33,926 nt of DNA. Origin: Acidobacteriota bacterium. GTDB lineage: Bacteria; Acidobacteriota; Terriglobia; Terriglobales; Acidobacteriaceae. Positions 15,596-24,357 of this stretch are shown one piece after another (position 1 is the stretch's first letter; the number at the start of each line of letters is the position of its first letter). Below the pieces are notes generated by a model. That model did not search any database. It saw only the letters and a list, made by a program, of their open reading frames with translations, and was not told the DNA's origin. The stretch is from assembly GCA_003225465.1 (NCBI GenBank), contig QIAH01000400.1, positions 1-33,926 on the forward strand, written 5' to 3'. A program made the position numbers and the translations under genes.

Positions 15596-16117
15596 ATGAA
15601 AAGCGCAATTTGGTCTCTGATGGCCGTTGCAAGTTTGCTGGTCCTGGCGACTATCGCCTTTTCGCAGGAGATCAGGACGGACTACGACCACCATGTCAAT
15701 TTCTCACAGTACAAGACCTATTCATGGGCCAAGGTCGAGACCCCGGATTCCATCTGGAACGAGCGCGTAAAGGAAGCGGTCGATAGAGCATTAGCAGCGA
15801 AAGGCTGGACCCAGGTCCCGTCGGGCGGCAATGTTTCGATCGTCGCGGTGGGCACCACTCATGAAAAACCCACGCTGCGAACGTTCTATAACGGGTTTGA
15901 TGGCTGGCTCTGGGGAGGCTTTGGTGACGCGACCACCTATGTGGAGAACTACGAAGAGGGGACGCTGATCGTCGACATGTTCGACACAAGTACCAAGAGG
16001 CTGATATGGCGAAGCCCGGCCAGTGACGTCGTCTCCAGTAAGCCTGAGAAGAACATCAGGAAGCTCGATAGGGCAGTACAGAAGATGTTTGAGCACTTTC
16101 CACCCGCACTTGGGTAA
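15596..16117 (+). CDS. DUF4136-type exported protein
   Basis: A 173-residue protein. A signal peptide spans residues 1-23 (MKSAIWSLMAVASLLVLATI, cleavage near AFSQ). The mature part begins IRTDYDHHVNFSQYKTYSW, the hallmark of DUF4136, followed by VKEAVDRALAAKGW and a C-terminal EGTLIVDMFD and KRLIWRS segment. There is no lipobox cysteine, so it is periplasmic or outer-membrane-associated rather than a lipoprotein. The start at 15596 has AAGGAG six bases upstream; an earlier in-frame start at 15536 is less likely. Function of the family is unknown. It precedes dnaK by 134 bp and may be co-expressed in stress. Confidence 0.85.
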   Translation: MKSAIWSLMAVASLLVLATIAFSQEIRTDYDHHVNFSQYKTYSWAKVETPDSIWNERVKEAVDRALAAKGWTQVPSGGNVSIVAVGTTHEKPTLRTFYNGFDGWLWGGFGDATTYVENYEEGTLIVDMFDTSTKRLIWRSPASDVVSSKPEKNIRKLDRAVQKMFEHFPPALG

Positions 16118-16251
16118 TGGACTGTGTGACTCGCATCTGACAACCCTGTCGCCTTGAAAGATGAGCAGATCCGCGACGCTCTGGGGCATTGATTCTTGGC
16201 GGCCTAGAGAAACCTAACCTGGCATTCATAGAGTTATGGGAGGTCTGAAAC

Positions 16252-18186
16252 ATGGGAAAGACGATCGGCATTGATCTCGGTACTACAAACTCAGTCGTGG
16301 CGGTCATGGAAGGTGGCGAGTCCAAGGTCATCCCGAACGAGGAAGGGAGCCGGACGACCCCGTCGGTAGTTGCATTCACGAAGACTGGGGAGCGTCTGGT
16401 CGGGCAGGTGGCCAAGCGCCAGGCGATTACCAATCCCGAAAATACCATCTACTCCATCAAGCGTTTCATGGGCCGCCGCTTTGAGGAAGTTAGCGCAGAG
16501 ATGAAGATGGTTCCCTACAAAGTGGAGCGCGATGGCGACCACGTCGTGATCGTGGCCCAGGGCAAGAAATACACGCCGCCCGAGATTTCCGCTTTGATAC
16601 TCCAAAAACTAAAGAAGGCCGCCGAGGACTACCTCGGAGAAAAGGTCAGCGACGCAGTCATTACCGTTCCCGCGTATTTCAATGATGCGCAACGCCAAGC
16701 CACCAAAGATGCGGGAAAAATTGCTGGCCTGGATGTGAAACGAATCATCAATGAGCCCACGGCGGCCGCTATGGCATACGGCCTCGACAAGAAAAAGAAC
16801 GAGACCATCGCGGTTTATGATTTCGGCGGCGGCACCTTCGACATTTCGATTCTGCAGGTCGGCGAAGGCGTCATCGAAGTACAAGCCACAAACGGCGATA
16901 CGCACCTGGGTGGAGATAACATTGATCAGCGCATCGTTGACTGGCTTATAGTCGAGTTCAAGAAAGATGAAGGCCTGGATCTTCGTAGCAAAGGGAACGA
17001 GATGGCACTGCAGCGTTTGCGTGATGCTGCAGAGCGGGCCAAAATTGAGCTCTCTACCACGATGGAAACCGAGATCAACTTGCCCTTCATCACGGCAGAC
17101 GTTAACGGGCCGAAGCACCTGGTCAAGAAACTGACGCGCGCGAAGCTCGAGGCCATGGTTGAGGACATCATTCAGCGCTCGGTAGGGCCGTGCAAACAAT
17201 GCATGAAGGACGCGGAAGTCGATGCCAGCAAGATTGATGAAGTCGTGCTGGTGGGTGGCCAGACGCGCATGCCGCGCATTCAGCAGCAAGTGAAAGAGTT
17301 GTTTGGAAAAGAAGGCAACAAGAGTGTGAATCCGGATGAGGTGGTCGCGGTCGGCGCCGCTATTCAAGGCGGCGTACTCCAGGGCGAAGTGAAAGACCTG
17401 CTATTACTCGACGTGACTCCGCTGACGCTTTCGATCGAGACCCAAGGTGGCGTGGCCACCCCGATGATTCCGCGCAATACGACGATTCCGACTCGCAAAA
17501 CCGAAATGTTCTCCACCGCGGCGGACAATCAGACTTCGGTTGAAGTACACGTCTTGCAGGGCGAGCGCCCATTAGCCAGTCAGAACCGTACTTTGGGCAA
17601 ATTCCATTTGACCGGTATTCCTCCGGCTCCTCGTGGCGTTCCCCAGATAGAGGTGACTTTCGACATCGACGCCAACGGCATTCTTAACGTGGCCGCGAAG
17701 GACATGGCCACAGGCAAGGATCAGAAGATCACGATCACATCGTCGTCGGGTCTGAGTAAGCAAGAAGTCGAGCGTCTGGCAAAGGAGGCCGAGGCGCATG
17801 CCGCGGAAGATAAGGCCCGACGCGAACAAATTGAAGCCAAGAACCAGCTCGATTCGATGGTCTATAACGTCGAGAAAATGCTTCGCGAACACGGCGACAA
17901 GATCTCAGGCTCGGAACGTGGCGATGTCGAGAACGCGGTTGCCGATGCCAAAAAGGCGCTGGAGTCCGACGACAAACAACAGATGGACCAAGCGCGTGAG
18001 CGGCTTACCCAGGCGTCTCATAAGCTGGCCGAGCAAATGTATAGGGCAGCACAACCCCAAGGCGCGCAGGGTGGAGTTCCGGGTGCTAGTGCGGGCCCGG
18101 CGCCAGGGGGCGACGGTCAGGCTAAAAAGGATGAAGGCGTGGTGGACGCCGAGTATGTCGACGTCGACGACAGAAAGAGTGCCTAG
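16252..18186 (+). CDS. dnaK: Chaperone protein DnaK (Hsp70)
   Basis: A full-length 644-residue Hsp70. The nucleotide-binding domain has [17 protein letters not shown] at the start, [31 protein letters not shown], the phosphate-2 loop [13 protein letters not shown] and [14 protein letters not shown]. The linker [16 protein letters not shown] leads to the substrate-binding domain ([33 protein letters not shown]). A helical lid and a Gly/Pro-rich tail follow, ending DAEYVDVDD, a variant of the usual EEVKD-like acidic end. It refolds proteins with DnaJ and GrpE, neither of which is in the window. Ribosome-binding site GGGAGG lies ten bases before ATG. The next gene begins 13 bp downstream, suggesting an operon with the small protein and probably the sigma factor. 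Confidence 0.98.
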   Translation: MGKTIGIDLGTTNSVVAVMEGGESKVIPNEEGSRTTPSVVAFTKTGERLVGQVAKRQAITNPENTIYSIKRFMGRRFEEVSAEMKMVPYKVERDGDHVVIVAQGKKYTPPEISALILQKLKKAAEDYLGEKVSDAVITVPAYFNDAQRQATKDAGKIAGLDVKRIINEPTAAAMAYGLDKKKNETIAVYDFGGGTFDISILQVGEGVIEVQATNGDTHLGGDNIDQRIVDWLIVEFKKDEGLDLRSKGNEMALQRLRDAAERAKIELSTTMETEINLPFITADVNGPKHLVKKLTRAKLEAMVEDIIQRSVGPCKQCMKDAEVDASKIDEVVLVGGQTRMPRIQQQVKELFGKEGNKSVNPDEVVAVGAAIQGGVLQGEVKDLLLLDVTPLTLSIETQGGVATPMIPRNTTIPTRKTEMFSTAADNQTSVEVHVLQGERPLASQNRTLGKFHLTGIPPAPRGVPQIEVTFDIDANGILNVAAKDMATGKDQKITITSSSGLSKQEVERLAKEAEAHAAEDKARREQIEAKNQLDSMVYNVEKMLREHGDKISGSERGDVENAVADAKKALESDDKQQMDQARERLTQASHKLAEQMYRAAQPQGAQGGVPGASAGPAPGGDGQAKKDEGVVDAEYVDVDDRKSA

Positions 18187-18199
18187 CGGAGATGCGAAT

Positions 18200-18430
18200 G
18201 TGACGCCGGTCGACGGTACGTTCTTCTACGGCTCGCCTCCAGGAGAACGCGCGTTCCGCGCGCTCGACAATGTTCGGAATGTGTACGGAATCCGCCAACT
18301 GTCGGTTGATGCGAAAGCGCGCGCCATCCAGGTGGAGTACGATGCGTCCCGCCTGACTCGGGATGATGTCGGAGCGCTGTTGCGCGAGGCTGGAATCGAC
18401 GTTCGCGGCGTACACAGAATTGTTTTGTGA
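18200..18430 (+). CDS. Small HMA/ferredoxin-fold-like protein after dnaK
   Basis: A 76-residue protein starting at GTG 18200, with CGGAG nine bases upstream, and in a different frame from dnaK. Its order beta-alpha-beta-beta-alpha-beta (TFFYGSPPGERAFRALDN, VYGIRQLSVDAKARAIQVEY, LTRDDVGALLREAGIDVRG) matches the ferredoxin-like fold of heavy-metal-associated domains, including GIRQLSVD and IQVEYD in the positions of the second and third strands. The metal-binding CxxC is absent (there is GSPPG at the loop), so metal transport is unlikely. Close linkage to dnaK suggests translational coupling. It may be a stress-adaptor protein; function unknown. Confidence 0.7.
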   Translation: MTPVDGTFFYGSPPGERAFRALDNVRNVYGIRQLSVDAKARAIQVEYDASRLTRDDVGALLREAGIDVRGVHRIVL

Positions 18431-18499
18431 GGCTTCACATCATCCAGAATCTGACGAGAAACCGGGAGAACCGAGTTGAAGGAAAAGGAGCAATCCGGA

Positions 18500-19300
18500 A
18501 TGCGCCCTCAGGTTAGAGAGAGAGCGCGTCAGGGAAAGGAGCTACGGGAAAGAGAAGGCGGACTCGGGCGGTTAGTCGCCCAGCAGAACAAAGAAGAGTT
18601 CTTCCAGCAAATCACGCCTTTCCTTGGGCCTCTCAAGTCCTATATCCAGCGCCGCCTGCGCATCGCGTACCTCACTCTACAGGTCCGTACTCCCGTCTAC
18701 ACCAGCGGTGACATTCTCGACGAGGTACTTTTGCGAGCTTATGAAAACTACGGCAAGAAGCCGGAGACCTTGACGCTGGAGGAGTGGCTCTACCAGATCG
18801 TGAATGAGAGATTGGAGAAATATCTCCGCAAGAGGATGGCGACGGAGGCGCGACTGGAAGGTCTGGAGGCGCTGGAACAGGACGAACTCAGCACGCTAGA
18901 AGAGATACCGTTTACCGCCGATGCAGACGGAGAAGTGTGGTTTCCGGAAGATCTGGATGACAGTGAGTATCAGGCACCGCTGTTTGGCCCGCCAGTTTGC
19001 CAGAGCGATCCTGAGAAACAGCTGGAAAGGAAGGAAGAAGTTCGACGGCTCTGGCAGGCCCTATCCCGCGTTCCTGAGCAAGAGCGAACTGTGTTTGAGC
19101 TCTTCGCGATCGAAGGATTTCCGAAAGAGGCGGTGGCCAGGATCTGTAAGATTTCGCCGAACGAGGTACCGAGCACTGCCGAGAGGGTAAGGGAGCAAGT
19201 GCTCCGCGAGATCAAGGCAGGGGCAGGAGAGGCGGTAAAGCCCCTTCGGGCTGATGAACGCCCCAGAAGTCAAAACGTCCAAGAAGGCTCCAGCGACTGA
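18500..19300 (+). CDS. RNA polymerase sigma-70 family (ECF-like) factor
   Basis: A protein of 266 residues from ATG 18500 (AAGGAG nine bases upstream); TTG 18476 in the same frame is an alternative start. A region-2-like helical segment (SGDILDEVLLRAYENYG, LTLEEWLYQIVNERLEKYLRK) is followed by a long acidic insert (ALEQDELSTLEEIPFTADAD ... WFPEDLDD). A region-4-like HTH follows (LWQALSRVPEQERTVFELFA, EGFPKEAVARICKISPNEV, STAERVREQVLREI). The acidic linker between regions 2 and 4 is longer than in most ECF factors. It lies 70 bp after the dnaK/HMA-like pair, so it may belong to that operon. It is a candidate to read the repeated regulatory elements of this window, which is inference only. No anti-sigma factor is adjacent. 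Confidence 0.75.
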   Translation: MRPQVRERARQGKELREREGGLGRLVAQQNKEEFFQQITPFLGPLKSYIQRRLRIAYLTLQVRTPVYTSGDILDEVLLRAYENYGKKPETLTLEEWLYQIVNERLEKYLRKRMATEARLEGLEALEQDELSTLEEIPFTADADGEVWFPEDLDDSEYQAPLFGPPVCQSDPEKQLERKEEVRRLWQALSRVPEQERTVFELFAIEGFPKEAVARICKISPNEVPSTAERVREQVLREIKAGAGEAVKPLRADERPRSQNVQEGSSD

Positions 19301-19468
19301 GGTCCTCGCATCAATTTGATCTCCCCTCGTTTTCTTGTCATGGGTAAGCGATCGCCAGCATAGCTAATCTTCTCGACCAAGGTCGGTAGCGCGGGCCAAG
19401 AGACTTTCGAGGCGACTATCTAGTCGAGTATCGTGCGCTCTAGAGCGATCCCAAAACGGCAGGACGTA

Positions 19469-20728
19469 CTAGCTGCTCGTCACATAGCGATGAACAAAGG
19501 TTACAGCCATCGCACCTTCCCCTACAGCAGAGGCGCAGCGCTTGACCGAACCGTGTCGCACATCGCCGGCCGCAAACACACCCGGCAGATTCGTTTCCAT
19601 GTAGAACGGAGCGCGGTCTAGGGTCCAGTTTGCCGGGCGCTGGCCCCCCTGCATCAAATCGAGGCCGGTAACGATGTAGCCCGCTTCATCGCATATGATC
19701 CCAACCTCTTGTGCCCACTGCGTGTGAGGCGTGCCGCCGAGGCATAGAAAGAGCCAGTTTGTCTCCACCGTCCACTCCTTGGCCGTCTGCCTGTCGATGA
19801 GCGTGATCGAGCGCAGTACGGTGTCGCCTTGAAGGGCCACAACCTCGGTCAGCAGCAGCACCTCCACTTTCGGTGAAGAACGAATGCGATCGATGAGATA
19901 CTGAGAAACCGTCTTCTTTAATGAGTTGTCTCGCACGACCATAGTTACTTTTGCTGCATAACGGGCAAAGTGCATTGCGGCTTGGGCAGCCGAGTTTCCG
20001 CCGCCAACTACGACGACGTGTTCGGTTCCAACGCAAAGCGACGCCTCGCTTGCTCCCGCGCCATAGTACACACCTGCCCCTTGCAGCCGATCCTCATTCG
20101 GCAGGTTCAGTCGGCGGTACTCTATTCCGGTGGCACAAATCGAAGCACGAGCGATGATCTTCGTCCCATCGGATAAGTGGCCGATGCCTTTGCCGGGAAG
20201 GAACTCGCCGCGAACACTTTCCCGGAGCAACAAGATTTCTGCCCCAAAGTGACACGCTTGTTCACGCGCTCGCTCGGCCAGTTCAGCTCCGCTGATACCC
20301 CCGGGGAACCCCAGGTAGTTCTCAATCTTGGGACTGGTCGCCGCCTGTCCGCCGATGGCGAACCGCTCAACCACAACTGTCTTCAGGCCCTCTGAGGCGC
20401 CATAAAGAGCGGCGCTTAGTCCAGCAGGTCCTGCGCCGTAGATCGCCAGATCGTATTCCGTCTGAGAGGGGCTGCGGAACAGCCCCAGCTTTTCGCTGAT
20501 CTGTCGGACCGTCGGATGCTCCAGCCTGACGCCATCCGGGAAAACACAAATTGGCAGTCGCTTGTCGCCCAACCCGGTTACTTGTGCTTCCGTGTGGGCT
20601 TGTTGGTCGTTGGTGAGCTCAATCCAGTCGAAGGGTTGATCACAGCGGTGCAGAAAGTCACGGATAGCGTATGCATCCGCGGACCCGCGTGTTCCGTAGA
20701 GCTGAATCTTACGCTCGAGATCGCTCAC
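19469..20728 (-). CDS. Thioredoxin-reductase-like flavoprotein with N-terminal glutaredoxin-like domain, no CxxC
   Basis: A 419-residue protein. Residues 1-80 form a glutaredoxin-like fold (IQLYGTRGSADAYAIRDFLH, PICVFPDGVRLEHPT) in which the CPYC active site is replaced by RGSAD. Residues 90-419 are a TrxR-type module with FAD-binding YDLAIYGAGPAGLSAAL, the second nucleotide site HVVVVGGGNSAAQAAMHFAR and the C-terminal GVFAAGDVRHGSVKR. The redox CxxC of genuine TrxR is absent: after RLQGAGVYYGAGASEASLC comes directly the NADPH domain. It therefore cannot reduce thioredoxin by the classic route and more likely transfers electrons from NADPH to another acceptor. Both domains lost their disulfide centres. 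It is convergent with the sigma-factor gene and divergent from element C. It ends 168 bp from the sigma gene; that gap shows nothing else. Confidence 0.85.
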   Translation of the reverse strand: MSDLERKIQLYGTRGSADAYAIRDFLHRCDQPFDWIELTNDQQAHTEAQVTGLGDKRLPICVFPDGVRLEHPTVRQISEKLGLFRSPSQTEYDLAIYGAGPAGLSAALYGASEGLKTVVVERFAIGGQAATSPKIENYLGFPGGISGAELAERAREQACHFGAEILLLRESVRGEFLPGKGIGHLSDGTKIIARASICATGIEYRRLNLPNEDRLQGAGVYYGAGASEASLCVGTEHVVVVGGGNSAAQAAMHFARYAAKVTMVVRDNSLKKTVSQYLIDRIRSSPKVEVLLLTEVVALQGDTVLRSITLIDRQTAKEWTVETNWLFLCLGGTPHTQWAQEVGIICDEAGYIVTGLDLMQGGQRPANWTLDRAPFYMETNLPGVFAAGDVRHGSVKRCASAVGEGAMAVTFVHRYVTSS

Positions 20729-20790
20729 AGGGGCTCCTATTTACGCCTCTTACCGTAGCAAAAGGCGTAGTGAGTGGCACTAATGCAGAA

Positions 20791-20872
20791 GTCGTACAAA
20801 TATCTTGGACTCGAAGCGGACGCGCTCATAGGCACCCTTTCCGAACCGCGATTGATTCTTGCGGGCAATTGT
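20791..20872 (+). promoter_or_regulatory. Element C of the 82-bp GTCGTA-N70-AATTGT family
   Basis: GTCGTACAAA starts at 20791 and AATTGT at 20867. Columns 19-20 (AC), 39-40 (TA) and 50 (T) fit the family; the segment before AATTGT is the most divergent copy (GCGGGC rather than ACGANG). It points to the porin remnant that begins about 60 bp downstream. Confidence 0.7.
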
Positions 20873-20930
20873 TACCAGCCAGACGGGATGGCATGATTGT
20901 GGCTCGGCACTCCGACCATTGCTGGGTGCT

Positions 20931-21363
20931 AGCTACGAAGCCGATTTCCTGGGTGCAGCAACCACCGCGAATGAAGTTGAGAGCAACAGCTTCAACCCGT
21001 GCCAGCGGCAACTATGGGGGCAAGTGGAATTCAAAAACGGCCTCTCTGTCCTTGCGGGGCAGAGCTGGTCCTTGCTGACTACGGATCGAAAGGGCCTGGG
21101 TCCACTTCAAGAAATGATTCCCCTCACCATCGATTTCCCAGTATGCCGTTGGCTACAACTGGGCCCGGCAATGGGGTGCGCGTGTGACTAAGAACGTGAA
21201 TGATCATGTGTGGGCGGCATTTGCGATCGAGAATCCGGAAACTATGGTGGGCGTCATAAATGCGCCGCCTGGAGTTTTTGGGCTCAGCAACTGCGAGGGC
21301 TGGTGGGAGGGCCAGCACGATGAAGTCCCCGAACAGGCCTTCCACATGAATGGGCAGAATTGA
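20931..21363 (+). pseudogene. Outer-membrane porin fragment, frameshifted and truncated
   Basis: From 20931 the frame reads SYEADFLGAATTANEVESNS, RQLWGQVEFKNGLSVLAGQS and EMIPLTIDF. This is the beta-strand pattern of a large porin I associate with Acidobacteria. One extra C near 21139 shifts the frame; in the new frame it continues QYAVGYNWARQWGVRVTKNV, NDHVWAAFAIENPETMVGV and INAPPGVFGLSN, then a non-homologous tail to a TGA at 21361. The signal peptide, the N-terminal strands and most of the barrel are missing. It is a small surviving piece of a gene of about 400 codons or more, lying between element C and dksA. Confidence 0.75.
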
Positions 21364-21395
21364 AGAGGTATGGACCGTGAACAGGAGGTGCAACC

Positions 21396-21785
21396 ATGAA
21401 ACAGCGGGAATTCCGCCAATTCCAGCAGGTGCTTGAACGTCAGCGTGATGAGATTCTGCGCTCCCTTGCCCGTTCCAATAAAGAAGGGCGGGCCCTGGAG
21501 GAAGACTACCCCCAGGATCTCGGCGACCGCTCGATCACGAATCTCTCAAGGGAATTGCTGTTCCAGCAAAGCACACATAGGCGCCAACTCCTCCGCAAGA
21601 TTGAGGTGGCCCTCGAACGAATACGTGAAGGGACGTTCGGCGAATGCACTAGCTGCGGGGAACAAATTAGTGTCAGGCGGCTCGAGGCGATGCCCTTTGC
21701 GGCGTATTGTCGCGACTGCCAGGAGAGCCTCGAACGTGAGCGAGTGACGGAGGATGGAAACGCGTCCCAACGCTCGTTGGCGTAG
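21396..21785 (+). CDS. DksA/TraR-family zinc-finger transcription regulator
   Basis: A 129-residue protein of coiled-coil plus C4 zinc finger. Residues 1-85 are long helices (FRQFQQVLERQRDEILRSLA, STHRRQLLRKIEVALERIRE). The finger is ECTSCGEQISVRRLEAMPF then YCRDCQ, with the full CxxC...CxxC set. DksA-type proteins insert into the secondary channel of RNA polymerase and act with ppGpp in the stringent response. The usual tip-aspartate motif of DksA is not obvious; DLGDRS is the nearest acidic stretch, so it may be a DksA-like paralogue rather than the main one. A very strong ribosome-binding site AGGAGGTGCAACC precedes the ATG. It follows the porin remnant directly and may use element C as its promoter now that the porin is broken. 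Confidence 0.9.
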   Translation: MKQREFRQFQQVLERQRDEILRSLARSNKEGRALEEDYPQDLGDRSITNLSRELLFQQSTHRRQLLRKIEVALERIREGTFGECTSCGEQISVRRLEAMPFAAYCRDCQESLERERVTEDGNASQRSLA

Positions 21786-21915
21786 ATGGTGGCTGGCTTC
21801 TCCCTCCACTGGCTTCGCCGGATCGCGTCAGCTCTTTCAGCCCTCGGTGGCACAAGCAGAAAAATCCGGACTCAAGTGCATACCGCGTCCGACACTACGT
21901 GCGCCTACTTCGGAA

Positions 21916-21997
21916 GTCGTACGAGCGACTGTAACCCTTAGCGAACCCAGTCCTAGTCGTCCCTTCGGTATGTGAGCTCAATCTCATGAAGAATTGT
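21916..21997 (+). promoter_or_regulatory. Element D of the 82-bp GTCGTA-N70-AATTGT family
   Basis: GGAAGTCGTACGAG with GTCGTA at 21916, TCCTAG at columns 36-41, and TCTCATGAAGAATTGTTA at the end (AATTGT at 21992). It ends 114 bp upstream of the outer-membrane barrel gene, same orientation. A CRP-like TGTGAgctcaaTCTCA overlaps columns 56-71 in this copy only. Confidence 0.75.
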
Positions 21998-22111
21998 TAC
22001 AGGCCAAATCTGTCTCTAGCATTCGACCTTGGAGGCTGCAAGTCGCTCGTGGCGAGCTGTCATACATAGATGGAGCCTTCACGAGAAAAGCATGGAAGGA
22101 AGGATAGATAC

Positions 22112-22780
22112 ATGGTGGCAAAGTTCAAGTGGCTATTTGGGCATCTGTCGATCCATCTTGTCACCTCGGCAGTGATTGTCCTCTCGATGGCGGTGTGCAG
22201 CCATGCTCAAGACGAGCATCGCTGGACCGCGAACGTGGGCGGCGGAGTGTCCCCGTTAGTGGGCGATATCAGTAAACGTCTGGACAACGGATGGCACATC
22301 ACCGTAGGCGGTGGATTGAACGTGACACGGCATTTGGAAACAACTCTCGAGTACAGCTACAACGGGTACGGTGTCGGCAGGAAGGTGCTGAACGAAGCAC
22401 AAGTGCCCGACGGTAACTCGCACCTGTGGTCGCTCACGGTGAATCCTAAGCTTCGACTGAACCGAAGGGGGAACTTTAACCCCTATGTCGTGGGAGGCGT
22501 TGGGTACTACCGCCGTACCGTTGAGTTTACGCGCCCAGTGCTCGTGCCGGTCTTCATCTTCGACCCTTTTTTGGGGGGGTTCTTTAACACCTTCGTGCAA
22601 GCAGACCAGAAACTCGGTGACATCACGCGGGACGGAGTAGGGGGAAGCTTGGGTGCGGGGTTTGAAACCAAACTCTCCAAAACCGGCCTGAAGTTCTACA
22701 CCGAAGCTCGATATCACTATGCCGACACCGGCCGGATTCCGACGCGCATGGTTCCCGTGACGTTCGGCATCCGATGGTAG
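22112..22780 (+). CDS. Outer-membrane beta-barrel protein (OmpA/OmpW-like porin family)
   Basis: A 222-residue protein from ATG 22112, preceded by GGAAGGA at seven bases. An N-terminal hydrophobic segment (HLVTSAVIVLSMAVCSHA) is a signal peptide, cleaved before QDEHRW. The mature chain alternates strands typical of an eight-stranded barrel: WTANVGGGVSPLVGD, WHITVGGGLNVTRHLETTLE, NPYVVGGVGYYRRTVEFT, VGGSLGAGFETKL and FYTEARYHYADTG. It ends VPVTFGIRW with the terminal aromatic required by the BAM machinery. An upstream in-frame ATG at 22070 would displace the signal peptide and is less likely. It is followed 86 bp later by htrA, and both may be envelope-stress genes. Ligand unknown. Confidence 0.85.
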   Translation: MVAKFKWLFGHLSIHLVTSAVIVLSMAVCSHAQDEHRWTANVGGGVSPLVGDISKRLDNGWHITVGGGLNVTRHLETTLEYSYNGYGVGRKVLNEAQVPDGNSHLWSLTVNPKLRLNRRGNFNPYVVGGVGYYRRTVEFTRPVLVPVFIFDPFLGGFFNTFVQADQKLGDITRDGVGGSLGAGFETKLSKTGLKFYTEARYHYADTGRIPTRMVPVTFGIRW

Positions 22781-22866
22781 CGTAGAGGGCGTTGCTGACC
22801 TGCGGGAATTGTCCGTGCCCTCGGGATCATTGCCGGGCGGCCTCTAGGAACCAGAGAGGATTGTAA

Positions 22867-24354
22867 ATGCAGCAAACCGTACACATTCGCCAGTCAGCAG
22901 CGTTCCTCGTGCTCTTCTTTGTTTTGGTAACCGGGGGAATGTTGGGCTTAGTGCTGTCGTCGTGGGCGGGCCAGACCGTATTCGGCGAACGCAACGTGCC
23001 GATCTTCACTGCCCGCATTGCAGGTGGAGCCGACGCACGGTCCATGAACCCGATGGGCTTTGCACCTATCCTGAAGCCCGCCTTGCCGGCCGTGGTCAAC
23101 ATTGCTTCGTCGAGGGTTGTGAAGATTCCCCTCGAGCCATTCTTCAACGATCCTTTTTTTCGGCAATTCTTCGGCTCGCGCCATCGGCCACCCGCGGAGC
23201 AGCGTGAGCGCGGCTTGGGTTCGGGCGTCATTGTTAGTCCGGACGGGTACATCCTCACCAACAATCACGTGGTAGATCGAGCCACCGAGATAAAGGTGGT
23301 CCTTCCCGACAAGCGAGAGTTCAAGGGAAAGGTTGTCGGTACAGATCCAAAGACTGATATAGCCGTGGTGAAGATTTCCGCCACTGGCCTGCCCACTTTG
23401 ACACTGGGTGATTCCTCGAAAATCCAGGTGGGCGACTATGCCCTGGCAATCGGAGATCCGTTCGGAATCGGCGAGACTGCCACTCTAGGGATCGTCAGCG
23501 CGACAGGCCGCGGCAATCTTGATATCGAGGACTACGAGGACTTCATCCAAACCGACGCAGCGATCAATCCCGGAAACTCCGGCGGAGCTCTGATCAACGC
23601 ACGCAGCGAGTTGATCGGTATTAACACCGCCATACTCGCGGGCGGCGGAGGCGGCAATCAGGGGATCGGGTTTGCCGTTCCCATTAATATGGCGCGCTCT
23701 GTTATGGACTCGATTCTTAAGCATGGCAAGGTCGTGCGTGGGTACCTGGGTGTCGCTATCCAGGAGGTCACTCCCGATATCGCCAAGGCATTCAATGCAC
23801 CGGCTGGGAAAGGCGCACTGATCGGGGATGTAACACCGGGTGGCCCCGCGGCCAAGGCTGGACTGAAACGAGGGGATGTCATTGAGGAACTCAATGGAGA
23901 GCCGGTGAAGGGACCGAACGAATTGAAACTGAGAATCGGGTCGTTAGCCCCTGGCTCGACTGCAGACTTGAAGATCTATCGCGATGGCCAGCAACGCGAG
24001 GTCTCGGTGCCGCTAGGTGAGCTGCCAGAGAAAGCTGCCAAGAGTGTGCTGGGCGAGAGCGGCGAGAACAGTCCAATGCGCGGCGTGGAAGTCGATGAAC
24101 TCACAGCCGAGGTCGCACGCGAGCTAGGGCTACGACCGGACACCAAAGGGGTCGTGGTCACTGACGTTGATCCTGCAGCGCCGGCGGCCGATGCCGGGCT
24201 GCGCCGCGGTGACGTCATTGAAGAGGTCAATCGTCAAACAGTGAGCTCTGTGTCTGAGTATCAGCGGGCCGTTCGCCAAGCCGGTAAGCAGGCATTGGTG
24301 CTGTCGGTAAGCCGCGAGGGAAGCACGGCCTACATCGTGGTGGAGCCGGAGTGA
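22867..24354 (+). CDS. degP: Periplasmic serine protease HtrA/DegP (Do-like)
   Basis: A 495-residue protease/chaperone of the envelope. One membrane anchor (residues 10-34) is followed by a trypsin-like domain with complete triad: H134 (TNNHVV), D164 (KTDIAVV) and S238 (NPGNSGGA). Two PDZ domains follow, at about residues 290-385 (VRGYLGVAIQEVTPD, GGPAAKAGLKRGDVIEELNG) and 400-490 (RGVEVDELTAEVARELGL, ADAGLRRGDVIEEVN). This is the DegP/DegQ architecture. It degrades misfolded envelope proteins. The start has AGAGAGGA seven bases upstream. The ATPase gene begins three bases after its stop, indicating co-translation. Although close to the barrel gene, it has no clear element of the repeated family of its own. 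Confidence 0.95.
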   Translation: MQQTVHIRQSAAFLVLFFVLVTGGMLGLVLSSWAGQTVFGERNVPIFTARIAGGADARSMNPMGFAPILKPALPAVVNIASSRVVKIPLEPFFNDPFFRQFFGSRHRPPAEQRERGLGSGVIVSPDGYILTNNHVVDRATEIKVVLPDKREFKGKVVGTDPKTDIAVVKISATGLPTLTLGDSSKIQVGDYALAIGDPFGIGETATLGIVSATGRGNLDIEDYEDFIQTDAAINPGNSGGALINARSELIGINTAILAGGGGGNQGIGFAVPINMARSVMDSILKHGKVVRGYLGVAIQEVTPDIAKAFNAPAGKGALIGDVTPGGPAAKAGLKRGDVIEELNGEPVKGPNELKLRIGSLAPGSTADLKIYRDGQQREVSVPLGELPEKAAKSVLGESGENSPMRGVEVDELTAEVARELGLRPDTKGVVVTDVDPAAPAADAGLRRGDVIEEVNRQTVSSVSEYQRAVRQAGKQALVLSVSREGSTAYIVVEPE

Positions 24355-24357
24355 ACG

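Noticed and set aside
16609-17367. 252-residue minus-strand frame inside dnaK
   Set aside because: It is a shadow of the highly conserved dnaK gene; its composition is not protein-like.
22731-22812. Possible extra element copy before degP
   Set aside because: TGCGGGAATTGT at 22801-22812 matches the 3' box, but the 5' box reads GCCGGA inside the barrel gene and columns 20, 39-40 and 50 do not fit.
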